Assembly (NCBI GenBank): GCA_013202845.1
Contig: JABMPT010000005.1
Location: forward strand, 135,308 to 199,307
Reading direction: 5' to 3'
Length of the DNA: 64,000 bases
Source of the DNA: Candidatus Woesearchaeota archaeon
GTDB taxonomy: Archaea > Nanobdellota > Nanobdellia > Woesearchaeales > GCA-2686295
The position numbers were made by a program, and so were the translations under genes. The notes beneath the pieces were generated by a model. That model was not told the DNA's origin. It made no database searches and worked only from the letters and a program-made list of their open reading frames with translations. This document shows positions 1 to 9,684 of the stretch, piece by piece (position 1 is the first letter of the stretch; every line of letters starts with the position of its first letter).

Positions 1-1
1 A

Positions 2-466
2 AAAGATTCTAGAATAATAAGATGTATGCCAAACATAGGTATGAATTACGGAACAGGAGTTGTTGCTTACTCTTCAAATGAAGCATGCAGGGAATATGAC
101 ATAAGAACATTTGAAGAATTGTTCCAAGGAAAGGCAACTTGTTTTAAAACAGACGAAGCAAATATGAATTTAGTTACAGCGAGTGCCAGTTTCATGGGAA
201 ACATAGGCTCAATGCTTGATACATTTACAAAATCTCTTGTTAAAGGAGGACTATCAGAATCAGAAGCCAAGCTTCTTACCAGGAGTATTCTAGAAACAAA
301 TAATTATTATATTAGTAACGGAGGAGGCAACATATATGAAAAAGTTGCTTCAAAAGGAGGCACAACTGAAGCTGCGGAAAAACATGCTATCACACAAGGA
401 TTGCACAGAATAATAGAAGAGATGGTGTTAGTTTCTATTAAAAGATGTGAAGAATTAGAAAAGTAA
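2..466 (+). CDS. proC: Pyrroline-5-carboxylate reductase, C-terminal part (truncated by window edge)
   Basis: Frame stays open to the left edge (KDSRIIRCMPNIGMNYGTG...); MPN motif and C-terminal dimerisation-domain pattern of P5CR. Confidence 0.75.
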   Translation, partial: KDSRIIRCMPNIGMNYGTGVVAYSSNEACREYDIRTFEELFQGKATCFKTDEANMNLVTASASFMGNIGSMLDTFTKSLVKGGLSESEAKLLTRSILETNNYYISNGGGNIYEKVASKGGTTEAAEKHAITQGLHRIIEEMVLVSIKRCEELEK

Positions 467-576
467 TACGTGCTCCCTAGTTACTTCCTTTCCTCATAGG
501 CAAAGCCTCGGCGGGTGTTCACTCGGTCATTGCACGCACTATATCATAATTCTTGCTCATTTAAAAATATTTAGAA

Positions 577-1716
577 CTATCCATACATCCTGAAGTACTC
601 TGAACCATGTTTTTCTTCTTCTTTCTTGACTTTCTTTATCGCTTTCAAGACATCTTCTTCAATAATCTTTTTTCTGTTACTTCTTATGGCAAAATATCCT
701 GATTCTGTACACACAGCTTTAATCTCTGCACCTGAGAATTCTTTCATCTTTCTGAGCATTTTATCTACATCAATCTTCCTATCCAAAGTCATGTTCTTTG
801 AGTGTATCTTGAATATTTCTTTTAATCCTTCTGCATCAGGATTTGGAACTTCTATTAATCTATCTAGTCTTCCAGGTCTTATCACTGCAGGATCCAAAAT
901 ATCTTCTCTGTTTGAACATCCTATGATTTTAACATTGTCCAGAGGTTTGAAACCGTCTATCTCTGCCAAGAACTGCATAAATGTTCTTTGAACTTCTCTT
1001 TCACCAGAAGTGCCAACATCAACCCTTTTTGAGGCCAAAGCATCTAATTCATCAATAAAAACTATTGACGGAGCCTTATGTCTTGCTAACTGAAATATCT
1101 CCTTTACTAATTTAGCCCCTTCACCTATGAATTTCTGCACTAATTCAGAACCGACTATTTCTATGAATGTGGAATGTGTTGATGAAGCTACTGCTTTTGC
1201 AAGCAAAGTTTTTCCTGTTCCCGGAGGACCATACAACAATATGCCTTTAGGTGGTTGGATTCCAACTTGTTTGAATAATTCTGGTTTCTTCAATGGCAAC
1301 TCTATTACTTCCTTTATATCCTCTATTTGTTCATGTAAACCGCCTATGTCTTTCCAAGAAACTTTTGGTTTTTCAACAATTACAAACTGTTCAACATTGA
1401 ATTTCTTTGACACATTTACTTTGTCAACAATTGTAAGGTTTTTTTGCTCTAGGAGAATAGAGTCTCCTGGTTTCAAGTTTTTAACAGAACTTGCAATCTC
1501 AACCAAGAAGCTATTCCCATTTGGCAATCTGATAACTGCTTGCTCTTCGAATACATCCATTAATTCACCAATCAAGAGAGCAGGCGTTCTGAATTTCTCC
1601 AATTCTGATCTTAATTTTGAAATAGTCTCCTTCAATACTCTGTTTTCATCTCCCAAATCATTAGAACTCGTGGTATAAGAAAACATTGCTTTCTTCAAAC
1701 TCTCTTTTGAAACCAT
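577..1716 (-). CDS. pan: Proteasome-activating nucleotidase (PAN-type AAA ATPase)
   Basis: N-terminal coiled coil, OB region, GPPGTGKT Walker A, FIDELDAL Walker B, C-terminal MYG (HbYX-type). Confidence 0.9.
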   Translation of the reverse strand: MVSKESLKKAMFSYTTSSNDLGDENRVLKETISKLRSELEKFRTPALLIGELMDVFEEQAVIRLPNGNSFLVEIASSVKNLKPGDSILLEQKNLTIVDKVNVSKKFNVEQFVIVEKPKVSWKDIGGLHEQIEDIKEVIELPLKKPELFKQVGIQPPKGILLYGPPGTGKTLLAKAVASSTHSTFIEIVGSELVQKFIGEGAKLVKEIFQLARHKAPSIVFIDELDALASKRVDVGTSGEREVQRTFMQFLAEIDGFKPLDNVKIIGCSNREDILDPAVIRPGRLDRLIEVPNPDAEGLKEIFKIHSKNMTLDRKIDVDKMLRKMKEFSGAEIKAVCTESGYFAIRSNRKKIIEEDVLKAIKKVKKEEEKHGSEYFRMYG

Positions 1717-1740
1717 TATAAAAGAACTGTTTGCGTATTT

Positions 1741-2766
1741 TTAAACCTTTGGGATTATTATGAGTTCCTTAGGGAATTTCGTTAATAACCTATGACCTTT
1801 AGAAGTCACCAGAACATCATCTTCTATTCTTATGCCATAACTAGAATAAATTCCTGGTTCTATGGTTATGACTGTCCCTTCTTCTAGCTTTTCTTTTGAT
1901 TTAGCATTCACTGCGGGTTGCTCATGAACTTCTATTCCCAAACCATGACCCAAGTTATGAATAAAATATTTTTCATCTTTTTTTAGCTCATTCCTGACTG
2001 TTTTTTCTAGTTCTTTTATGTCAAAACCTGTTTTAATATAGCTCACTACTTTTTTCTGTATTTTTAGAAGGGTATTATAAATATCTAATTCTTCTTCTCT
2101 AGGATTTCCAAAATAGATTGTTCTTGTTATGTCAGCACAGTAACCCTTGTACTTTAAGCCCATATCTATAACTAAAAATCCTTTTTTTATTCTTTGGTTG
2201 CCAGAATAGTGAGGGGTGGATGCATTTTTTCCTGAAGCAACTATTGGTTCAAAAGAAAGTTCACAATCAAGCTTTATGGCTTCTATTTTGATAAAGTCTT
2301 TAACCTCTTTCTCTGTCTTGAAATAAAAGTTCTTGATAATCTTCTTCAGGACTTTTTCTGTAAGAGAGCATGCTTTCTTAATCTTTTCAATTTCTTCCTT
2401 TGTTTTTGTTTTTCTCAAACCCAGAATTATCTTTTCAACATCCTTTGTTTTAACAAATCTTGACAATTTTCTCTTTTGTGCAATACTTACTTTTGATTCA
2501 TTAATTCCAACTTTTTTCACTTTTTGAGATTTTAAGAATTCTTTGAGATTTTTGTAAGGATCTTTATAAACTATTTTTTTCATTGAAGATTTGATGTCAT
2601 CAAGCTTACTTATAAAAATCGTTGATTTCCTTCTGGATGGTATAAACAGAATGCTATTATCCACTTCTTGCTGTGCAAAATAGAAGAAGTTAGGATCTTT
2701 AAAGAATAATACTGCTCCATCAAGCTTATTCTTTATTAGTTCCCTCTGGAATTCTTTCAGTTTCAT
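1741..2766 (-). CDS. M24 family metallopeptidase (Xaa-Pro aminopeptidase/dipeptidase-like)
   Basis: Creatinase/M24 metal-ligand motifs: VIDMGLKYKGYCADITRT, HNLGHGLGIEVHEQP, TIEPGIY, IRIEDDVLVT. Confidence 0.9.
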   Translation of the reverse strand: MKLKEFQRELIKNKLDGAVLFFKDPNFFYFAQQEVDNSILFIPSRRKSTIFISKLDDIKSSMKKIVYKDPYKNLKEFLKSQKVKKVGINESKVSIAQKRKLSRFVKTKDVEKIILGLRKTKTKEEIEKIKKACSLTEKVLKKIIKNFYFKTEKEVKDFIKIEAIKLDCELSFEPIVASGKNASTPHYSGNQRIKKGFLVIDMGLKYKGYCADITRTIYFGNPREEELDIYNTLLKIQKKVVSYIKTGFDIKELEKTVRNELKKDEKYFIHNLGHGLGIEVHEQPAVNAKSKEKLEEGTVITIEPGIYSSYGIRIEDDVLVTSKGHRLLTKFPKELIIIPKV

Positions 2767-2804
2767 AAGAAATCAGATTAGAACCATGTTTTTATTGTTT
2801 TTCA

Positions 2805-3455
2805 TTAATTACTATGAAAAATTGCTGTTCCTATCCTAATCATGTTGGCTCCTTCTTCAACAGCTACTTTGTAATCGTTAGTCATTCCCATACTCAAATA
2901 CTTCATCTGAATGTATGGTATCTTCTCTTTCTTCAGTTTTTGAAAGAGTAATTTCATTTTATGGAAGTATGCTCTTGTTTTTTCTGGTTCTACAAAAGGA
3001 GCCATCGCCATCAAACCCAGAACTTGTATGTTTTTTAAGCCACTCAACTCTTCCAGGAAAAACTCCAAATCCTCTTCTAATACTCCGTGTTTCTCTGCTT
3101 CTCTGGAAATATTCACTTGAATGAGCACACTCATTCTCTTGTTTTTAGAAGCGCAAACAGAATCTATCTTCTTTGCCAATTTTAACGAGTCAACACTTTG
3201 AATCATATCAAACAATTCAACCGCTTTCTTGACTTTGTTTGTTTGCAGATGACCTATCAGATGCCATTTAGCAGTTCCTTTTACCAAAGGCTTTTTTTCT
3301 TTTGCCTCCTGAACCTTGCTTTCTCCAATATCACCCACATCTAGAAACAATGCTTGATTTATTTCTCTGATTGAACAATTCTTTGTAACCACAACTAATT
3401 TTACATCTCTGCCGATTTCGCTTCTTATTCTTTTAAGGTTTTTTAGAATGCTCAT
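2805..3455 (-). CDS. YggS/PROSC-family PLP-binding protein
   Basis: LVVVTKN, DIGESKVQEAKEK, WHLIGHLQTNKVK, LSMGMTNDY..A. Confidence 0.9.
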   Translation of the reverse strand: MSILKNLKRIRSEIGRDVKLVVVTKNCSIREINQALFLDVGDIGESKVQEAKEKKPLVKGTAKWHLIGHLQTNKVKKAVELFDMIQSVDSLKLAKKIDSVCASKNKRMSVLIQVNISREAEKHGVLEEDLEFFLEELSGLKNIQVLGLMAMAPFVEPEKTRAYFHKMKLLFQKLKKEKIPYIQMKYLSMGMTNDYKVAVEEGANMIRIGTAIFHSN

Positions 3456-3470
3456 TATTGTTTGTGTGTG

Positions 3471-4502
3471 CTAGTTCTTTATTAAATTATACTTTTCGTC
3501 TAAACAGTGATATTGATCCTTTATTTCAATTATGCTTTTCATAACTATATAACTGTTCTTGCTGTTTGCTATTTGATCTCTCTTTCTTTCGTGACTCCAT
3601 GTGTCAAAAGGAATCAATATTCCTTTCAAATCAGCATTTATGGCCGGTTCTATGTCTGAGCCTTTGCTATTTCCGACAACAATTATTTGGGTTTTATCTA
3701 ATCCTTTGACTAATTCTTCTGGAAATTCATCTCTCTTTTCAGGCACTATAAGTATATTATCATTAGAAAACCATTTCTTAAGTTTGTTAACTTCGATCTT
3801 TCTTCTTTGAAGTTTTAGATCACCTTTACTGTAAAGCTTTATAATATCATTATTTTCAAGCAAAAAATTAAGCACTTCAGGAACTTCCGGCATAACATCA
3901 TATTCTATATTGCAAAATTCCTTTCCCAATTTATAGAGTCTTATTCTATCTTTTTCTGTCACCTCTTTTCCTTGCTCATTAGCAAAAAATTCAAATGTTT
4001 GAATAAAAGTTGTTGGCTGTCTTTCAGTTGAATAACCATTGCCTTGTTTTGCAAATAATTTCACGTTCGCTCTGTTAGTTTTTTCAAAATGAGTTATTAT
4101 TCTTGTTTCTAACAATTCATCAGGCAACTTCTTTCCATAAAAAGAAGCCATGTGAAGACCTATTGACCTAACAGTTAATTTGTCTTCTCCAAAAAAATCT
4201 AGTCCCACCAGATCATAAAAATGCTCGGTTGTGTCAACCATTGCGTCTGTAAGTGCTTTGAAAGGTTCTTCCCAAGAAAACTGTTTTCTTCTTTCTTCAA
4301 TTTCCCGGACATATCTATCCAAAGAAAAAGCCTGCTTATCAAGTTTGGAAACAAGAAATTTTATGTATGTAGCTATTAGTGAAGTTTTTTCAAAAATTCT
4401 TTTTATCAAAAAATCCACGAAATCTGCTGCAGGTTTCTTATATCTGTAAGAATTATAAATTAAGGTATCATCCATGTCAAAAACCCAAACTCTTTCTGTC
4501 AT
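3471..4502 (-). CDS. HAD-superfamily hydrolase
   Basis: N-terminal FDMDDTL motif; VGNSKGSDIEPAINA late HAD motif. Confidence 0.75.
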   Translation of the reverse strand: MTERVWVFDMDDTLIYNSYRYKKPAADFVDFLIKRIFEKTSLIATYIKFLVSKLDKQAFSLDRYVREIEERRKQFSWEEPFKALTDAMVDTTEHFYDLVGLDFFGEDKLTVRSIGLHMASFYGKKLPDELLETRIITHFEKTNRANVKLFAKQGNGYSTERQPTTFIQTFEFFANEQGKEVTEKDRIRLYKLGKEFCNIEYDVMPEVPEVLNFLLENNDIIKLYSKGDLKLQRRKIEVNKLKKWFSNDNILIVPEKRDEFPEELVKGLDKTQIIVVGNSKGSDIEPAINADLKGILIPFDTWSHERKRDQIANSKNSYIVMKSIIEIKDQYHCLDEKYNLIKN

Positions 4503-4603
4503 AAACTGCTAAAAAATCTGCTAGTTATATAAATATTTAGATTGTATCTATCCCTCGATAGTGATCTTCAGAAAACTTTAAATAAACTCTGAAATACTCT
4601 TCT

Positions 4604-5332
4604 ATGGGGATGGTTGAATACAAGCTTTTTAAGATATGGCCTGAGCATCTTAAGGAAATGAGAATGCCTGGCAGGAAAGTAATAGATATTCGAGTTCAGG
4701 ATCCTAAAGACAAGGAAAAAGACTTCTCAAAACTAGAACCTGGAGACATCCTTTATTTCAAGGATACAAATGGTGAAGTGTTGAAAGCAGCTGTTATGAA
4801 AGACAAAAATAAAAAAGCGTATGTTCGTCATTATCGTTCTGCAGAGGAATTATTGATTCATGAAGGTGTTGAGAATGTCTGGCCTAATGTGAAGGACTTT
4901 GATGAAGCTGTAAGGAAATGCTTGCAATTCCCTGGTTACAGAGAACGTGTAAAGAAGCAAGGAATATTTGCAATTGGTTTTGAAAAACTTCAGATATATG
5001 TTGCAGGTCCATACACTGCCAAAACAAGGTTTGGATTAAGAAAGAATATTATGAGGGCTATAAAAACCGGTATTGAAATCTCAAAGCTTGGATACATTCC
5101 TTTTGTGCCACACTCGGCACTTGCTAACTGGGAGAAATTAGGATTAAGCGAGAATGAATGCATTGCTTTGGAAAACGATCAAGTAAGAAAAGCAGATGCT
5201 TTCTTTTTCATAGCGCCCTCTCCTGGCACAAATAATGAAAGGAAACTGGCGTTGGAGTTGGATTTGGATATATTCACTTCTCTTGATAGATTAAAGTTCT
5301 GGAAACCTGTAAATAGAAAGTCTGATGTGTAA
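4604..5332 (+). CDS. ASCH domain fused to a DUF4406/nucleoside 2-deoxyribosyltransferase-like domain
   Basis: N-terminal ASCH-like pattern (LEPGDILYF...); C-terminal IYVAGPYTAKT...GYIPFVPHSALANWEKLG...APSPGTNNERKLALEL. Confidence 0.6.
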   Translation: MGMVEYKLFKIWPEHLKEMRMPGRKVIDIRVQDPKDKEKDFSKLEPGDILYFKDTNGEVLKAAVMKDKNKKAYVRHYRSAEELLIHEGVENVWPNVKDFDEAVRKCLQFPGYRERVKKQGIFAIGFEKLQIYVAGPYTAKTRFGLRKNIMRAIKTGIEISKLGYIPFVPHSALANWEKLGLSENECIALENDQVRKADAFFFIAPSPGTNNERKLALELDLDIFTSLDRLKFWKPVNRKSDV

Positions 5333-5334
5333 AA

Positions 5335-5988
5335 ATGGACGATGGAAAACTAACCATTATTTATGGAACTATGTTTAGTGGAAAGACTGAGGAATTGCAC
5401 AGAATAAAACGCAGAGCTGAAAGTGTTGGTTTTACTACCCAGCTTTTCAAACCAAAAATAGATAGAAGGTTTAGTGAAACAGATAGTGTGAGTCACAGTA
5501 AAAGTTTTGTAGAGGCAATTCCTATCGGTTCATTAGATGAACTAGAGAAACGTCTTGACAGAAAAGCATATTTATACCTATTTGATGAATGGCAATTTTT
5601 TACTGCAGAATTCAATGAGTTCATAATTTCTCTCGTTTTTGAAGAACAAAAAAACGTGGCTGTTGCTGGATTAAATGTTGATTACAGAGGAGAACTTTTT
5701 CTTATGAAAAACCTAGAAGGAAAAATCACTACTAAATCGATTTATGATCTTGAGAATATTGCTCATGAACCAATACACATTCATGCACTCTGCACCTATC
5801 CTGTAACTCTCGCACAACGATGTGGTAAACAAGCTGATTACTGCCAGAGATTTCTTGATGAAGAAAAAACAAAAATAGCTCCTTTTGATGCCGAAACAGT
5901 TGAATTGGGCGCAAAAGAAAAATATGAGCCCAGATGCCCTGAACATTTTGTTTACTATGAAGAAAGTAGATTGTGGTTACATAAATAA
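5335..5988 (+). CDS. tdk: Thymidine kinase (type II)
   Basis: GTMFSGKTEEL Walker A; LFDEWQFF motif. Confidence 0.8.
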   Translation: MDDGKLTIIYGTMFSGKTEELHRIKRRAESVGFTTQLFKPKIDRRFSETDSVSHSKSFVEAIPIGSLDELEKRLDRKAYLYLFDEWQFFTAEFNEFIISLVFEEQKNVAVAGLNVDYRGELFLMKNLEGKITTKSIYDLENIAHEPIHIHALCTYPVTLAQRCGKQADYCQRFLDEEKTKIAPFDAETVELGAKEKYEPRCPEHFVYYEESRLWLHK

Positions 5989-6070
5989 AAACTCAGCAGA
6001 CACCCTCTTTAAAAAGTTTTCTAAAACCACCAGTTAGGTTTTTAAATACAACTACTATTCTTGCTATGGG

Positions 6071-6502
6071 ATGCAAAAATTGAAGATTAACAGCATTGTA
6101 AAATTGCATACTTTATGCCTTCTTAGTAAAGGTCCAAAGCACGGATATGAAATAATTAAGGAGTTAGAAAACACTATGGACCAGAGTATTAGTGCAAGCC
6201 ATGTCTATCCTTTTCTTAAATCATTGGAGAAGAACAAATTCATTGCTTGCAAGATTGTTGAAGAAAGAGATAAAAAGAGATATGACTTGACAAAGAACGG
6301 TCAACAATTTGTAAATCTTGTTCTTGAAAATCTTGGAAGTATTATTGAATCAGTTATCGAAAAAAGACTTTCTACATGCACCCACTGCAGATGCAAGGTT
6401 TACAACAGCGGTCATAAAGAAACCATCAAAAATCACAAACGAATATTCTGTTGTGAGCATTGTGCAGACGCATTCAAAGAAAAGATGCTACTTAATGTTT
6501 AG
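6071..6502 (+). CDS. PadR-family transcriptional regulator with C-terminal Cys-rich zinc-binding module
   Basis: PadR winged helix (GPKHGYEIIKELE...SHVYPFLKSLEKNKFI...KRYDLTKNG) followed by CTHCRCKVYN...FCCEHCADAFKEK. Confidence 0.75.
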   Translation: MQKLKINSIVKLHTLCLLSKGPKHGYEIIKELENTMDQSISASHVYPFLKSLEKNKFIACKIVEERDKKRYDLTKNGQQFVNLVLENLGSIIESVIEKRLSTCTHCRCKVYNSGHKETIKNHKRIFCCEHCADAFKEKMLLNV

Positions 6503-9022
6503 CTTTTTCTTAACAGCAGTTATATCTTCTAAGAATCTTTTCACTGTTTTTGAAAGATGTTCTGGTTGAGTCCTGAGAATTTCACAAGTTTTACCAACAA
6601 TATCTCCTGAGAATTTCTTTTTAGAAGTTAATTCCAATTCTTTTGCAGTCAAAGCCTTGTTTTTCTTGAGAGATTTCCTTGCTTTCTTCCATTTCAAGAA
6701 CAATTCTTCTGTTCTGAAAACTATCTCCTCTTCTTTGCAATTCAAAATCTTTGAAAGTTCCTTGAGCAGAGTTCCTTGTTGTTCGATTTGTTTATAAGCA
6801 GCATTTCCACACACAAACTCTATTCTGATTATGCCATCCTGAACCTTGTTTGTCTTTAGAATCTTTAGAACCTTACATTCTCCTGTGAGATTCAGATGTG
6901 TTCCTCCACAGGCTTCAGTGTCAAAACCTTTTACATCTACTATTCTCAGTTTCTTTCCTGGAACCGCTCCTCCTTGATATATTGTGAATCCAAACATTGC
7001 TTCTGCTATACCCCTTGGCATGAATGATTTATACACTGGAAGGTTCTGTTTTATGACATTGTTTGCTATCTCTTCTATCTTTTTTACTTCTTCATCTGTC
7101 AATTGCTCATAATGGGTTATGTCAAGTCTTGCCTTATCAAGGAATTTTGCAGCTCCTGCCTGCCACACATGGTTTCCTAATAATTGTTTTGCAGAACCAT
7201 TCAATATATGTGTTCCTGTGTGATGCTGTGCTAATTGCACCCTCCTTTCTATATCTATCTTTCCGCGAACAATATCTCCTCTCTTGAAAGAAGGTATGTC
7301 TTTCATTGCGTGGATTATAACGCTTCCTTGCTTAAACACATCTACCACTTCATTACCAGTAATCTTTCCTTTATCATGTATCTGCCCGCCTGATGTCGGG
7401 TAGAAAGCTGTTTTGTCAAGAACAACATGTTTATCAATCACTTTAAGAGCTATCGCTTTGAAATCTGTGAAATCATAATGTTCAAAGTACAATGGCTCTG
7501 TGTCAGGTATTCCTTTCAAATCCAAATGAGTTTCTTTTTTTGTCTGTGTTTTCTGTTCTGCTTTTTCATGCCTTTCTGCAACTTTGGCATAGAAATTCTC
7601 AGGAACAACTATTTTCTTGTTCTCTTTATTCGCCTCTTCTGTGATCTGATCAGGCGTTATCCCGTGACTATCATATAATTCAACTAATTTACTCTCCGAA
7701 ACATCTTTTTTTATTATCTGTGAAATCATTTGCTTGTTTCTTTTCTTAGTTTCAGTGTATTTTCTTTTTTCAACTTCTAATATATCATTGACTTCTGACA
7801 AATTTTCAGAAAGTTCTGGAAAGATCTTCTTTAGGTAAGCCGCATGCCATTCACAAACATCAGAAAGAGATACATTCCAATCATACTTATTGATAAAAGA
7901 TAGGGCTCTCCTCAATATCATCCTCAGATTGTATCCTCCCCCAACATTGCTTGGTAAAGCGCTATCTGATAATGCAACCAACAAAGATCTTGAATGCTCT
8001 GCTACTGAGTACAAAGCAGAAATTGGAAGCATCGTTTTCTTCAACTCACTAACACCCATCCCTACTTTTCCTGCAACTGTTTTCCAAGCAACACCTATAT
8101 TTTTAGTTTCATCAAGATTTAATAATCCTGAATAAGGAACATATTTCTTCATTAAATTTGAATCTATTTTTATTCCTGTTTTTGCTTTCAATTTTTCTAT
8201 GATTGTTGGGAAAGTAGCATCATACATTGTATTTGTTCCTTGTGTAAACCAAGCATTTCTCTCCTGTCCCATACCCATATCGAGTACTTTTATGTTAAGC
8301 TCTTTATGTCCACCATTTGTTTGTTCATACAACATATAGACTTGGTTTCCTAATTCACAACCTCTTGAAAAGAATTCCATACAGCAACCAAAGTTTCCTC
8401 CACCAGCCCAAGCATCCTCATGATAAGTGACTTCATTATTTGGCAATCCAATGCCTTTGTTAACCCAAGTATGAATATGTCTAAAAACTTCGTTCTGATT
8501 CCATTTTTCTGGAGGCACAAACATGTGCTGACCTATCATTACAAATCCTGTGTTGTGACTGCCAGTAATACCAACATTATCAACATCTCCGAATCTCAAG
8601 CAGAATTGAGGAATAACCAATGGATTTGCAGGAGGCTTTATCTCTCCTGATATAACATACGGCTGAAAAGCAGCTATAGAAGCATTTGTATACTCCATTG
8701 TCGCATTCCATCTAGCAACGACCGGATAGCGTTTAATAGGCGTATATCCAAACTTTTTGAACATTTTTGCAAACTCTGTCCAAACTTCAATATAACTCAA
8801 CTGTTTTTTTGCAGGACTTTTACCAATAAACTCGAATTCCTTACTGCAAGCAGGATCTCCACAAACAGTCCTATCAGTAGTTGTCCAAAATGGTTTTTTG
8901 CAGGAAAGACAAATCTTTCTAGAGAAACATTCACTTTTCAATACTTCTGTTGGATAGTATTTCTCAGGATTTTTCCAGAATATTGGTCGAAATTTCTTCT
9001 TTATTTCTTTATCCGGTAACAT
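6488..9022 (-). CDS. alaS: Alanyl-tRNA synthetase, archaeal type
   Basis: Class II catalytic core, editing-domain HHTGTHIL, ACGGTHLNLTGE motif, 844 aa. Confidence 0.95.
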   Translation of the reverse strand: MLPDKEIKKKFRPIFWKNPEKYYPTEVLKSECFSRKICLSCKKPFWTTTDRTVCGDPACSKEFEFIGKSPAKKQLSYIEVWTEFAKMFKKFGYTPIKRYPVVARWNATMEYTNASIAAFQPYVISGEIKPPANPLVIPQFCLRFGDVDNVGITGSHNTGFVMIGQHMFVPPEKWNQNEVFRHIHTWVNKGIGLPNNEVTYHEDAWAGGGNFGCCMEFFSRGCELGNQVYMLYEQTNGGHKELNIKVLDMGMGQERNAWFTQGTNTMYDATFPTIIEKLKAKTGIKIDSNLMKKYVPYSGLLNLDETKNIGVAWKTVAGKVGMGVSELKKTMLPISALYSVAEHSRSLLVALSDSALPSNVGGGYNLRMILRRALSFINKYDWNVSLSDVCEWHAAYLKKIFPELSENLSEVNDILEVEKRKYTETKKRNKQMISQIIKKDVSESKLVELYDSHGITPDQITEEANKENKKIVVPENFYAKVAERHEKAEQKTQTKKETHLDLKGIPDTEPLYFEHYDFTDFKAIALKVIDKHVVLDKTAFYPTSGGQIHDKGKITGNEVVDVFKQGSVIIHAMKDIPSFKRGDIVRGKIDIERRVQLAQHHTGTHILNGSAKQLLGNHVWQAGAAKFLDKARLDITHYEQLTDEEVKKIEEIANNVIKQNLPVYKSFMPRGIAEAMFGFTIYQGGAVPGKKLRIVDVKGFDTEACGGTHLNLTGECKVLKILKTNKVQDGIIRIEFVCGNAAYKQIEQQGTLLKELSKILNCKEEEIVFRTEELFLKWKKARKSLKKNKALTAKELELTSKKKFSGDIVGKTCEILRTQPEHLSKTVKRFLEDITAVKKKLNIK

Positions 9023-9099
9023 GTAGTTTTATAAACTTGGTTGATATTTAAAGTTTTTGAACAAATTATTTAAATATCTCGTTATTTTTTGAGAACAAA

Positions 9100-9684
9100 A
9101 TGTTAAGAAGAATTGAAGCCAAAAAGGAACGGAGAAAGAAGTTTTGGATGGGTGCATTACTAGCTTTCCTTATGGTTTTCAGCATGCTCGGAATACTTGT
9201 TGGAAGCAGAGGCGGTGAGAAATGGGAATACAACGGATTCAAATTCACAAGAGCAGAAAACGCTTTTGTGACTAAAATAGATGACAAAAGAATTGGCTTC
9301 AATTATTTGCCACAATCACTTCTAGATATAAATGTTTCAGCAAATATTAAAGCAAAGCTATCAGCTCCTATGATCTATTTAACATTCAATCCTGATAATG
9401 ACATTCAAGATCTCCTCTACATAGATACTATAAGAAATGATCTACAGAGAAGTCTGAACACCATTGTTATTGATTCAATCACTAAAGAATCAGATACTTA
9501 TTTTCTTCCTGTAATCAGTTGTGATAATGCTACAGAGTATGTTCCTGTAATCTACTTCAGTGTTTCCAACCAAACTTCAATTGTTGATGATAATGGTTGT
9601 GTTGTCTTGAGTGGAAAAGGTGCTGATTTCTTCAGATTGAGAGATTTAGTCTTATATTATTATTATGGTGTCATGAATGGCTAG
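9100..9684 (+). CDS. Membrane-anchored protein of unknown function, paralog of downstream gene
   Basis: Single N-terminal TM (ALLAFLMVFSMLGILVG) then YNGFKFTRAENAFVTKID; shares pattern with 9677..10282. Confidence 0.6.
   Translation: MLRRIEAKKERRKKFWMGALLAFLMVFSMLGILVGSRGGEKWEYNGFKFTRAENAFVTKIDDKRIGFNYLPQSLLDINVSANIKAKLSAPMIYLTFNPDNDIQDLLYIDTIRNDLQRSLNTIVIDSITKESDTYFLPVISCDNATEYVPVIYFSVSNQTSIVDDNGCVVLSGKGADFFRLRDLVLYYYYGVMNG

Noticed and set aside
468-541. GC-rich intergenic island as a tRNA
   Set aside because: No cloverleaf with a recognisable T-loop or acceptor stem could be drawn.
626-991. Antisense ORFs overlapping well-supported genes (for example 626-991, 1127-1678, 30074-30601, 36439-36873, 39219-39608)
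   Set aside because: They mirror conserved genes on the other strand and encode Phe/Ser/Leu-rich sequence typical of the complement of Lys/Glu-rich coding DNA; no plausible domain or SD.
5713-5946. Minus-strand ORFs inside thymidine kinase (5713-5946, 5732-5914)
   Set aside because: Overlap a well-supported gene in two frames with no domain support.
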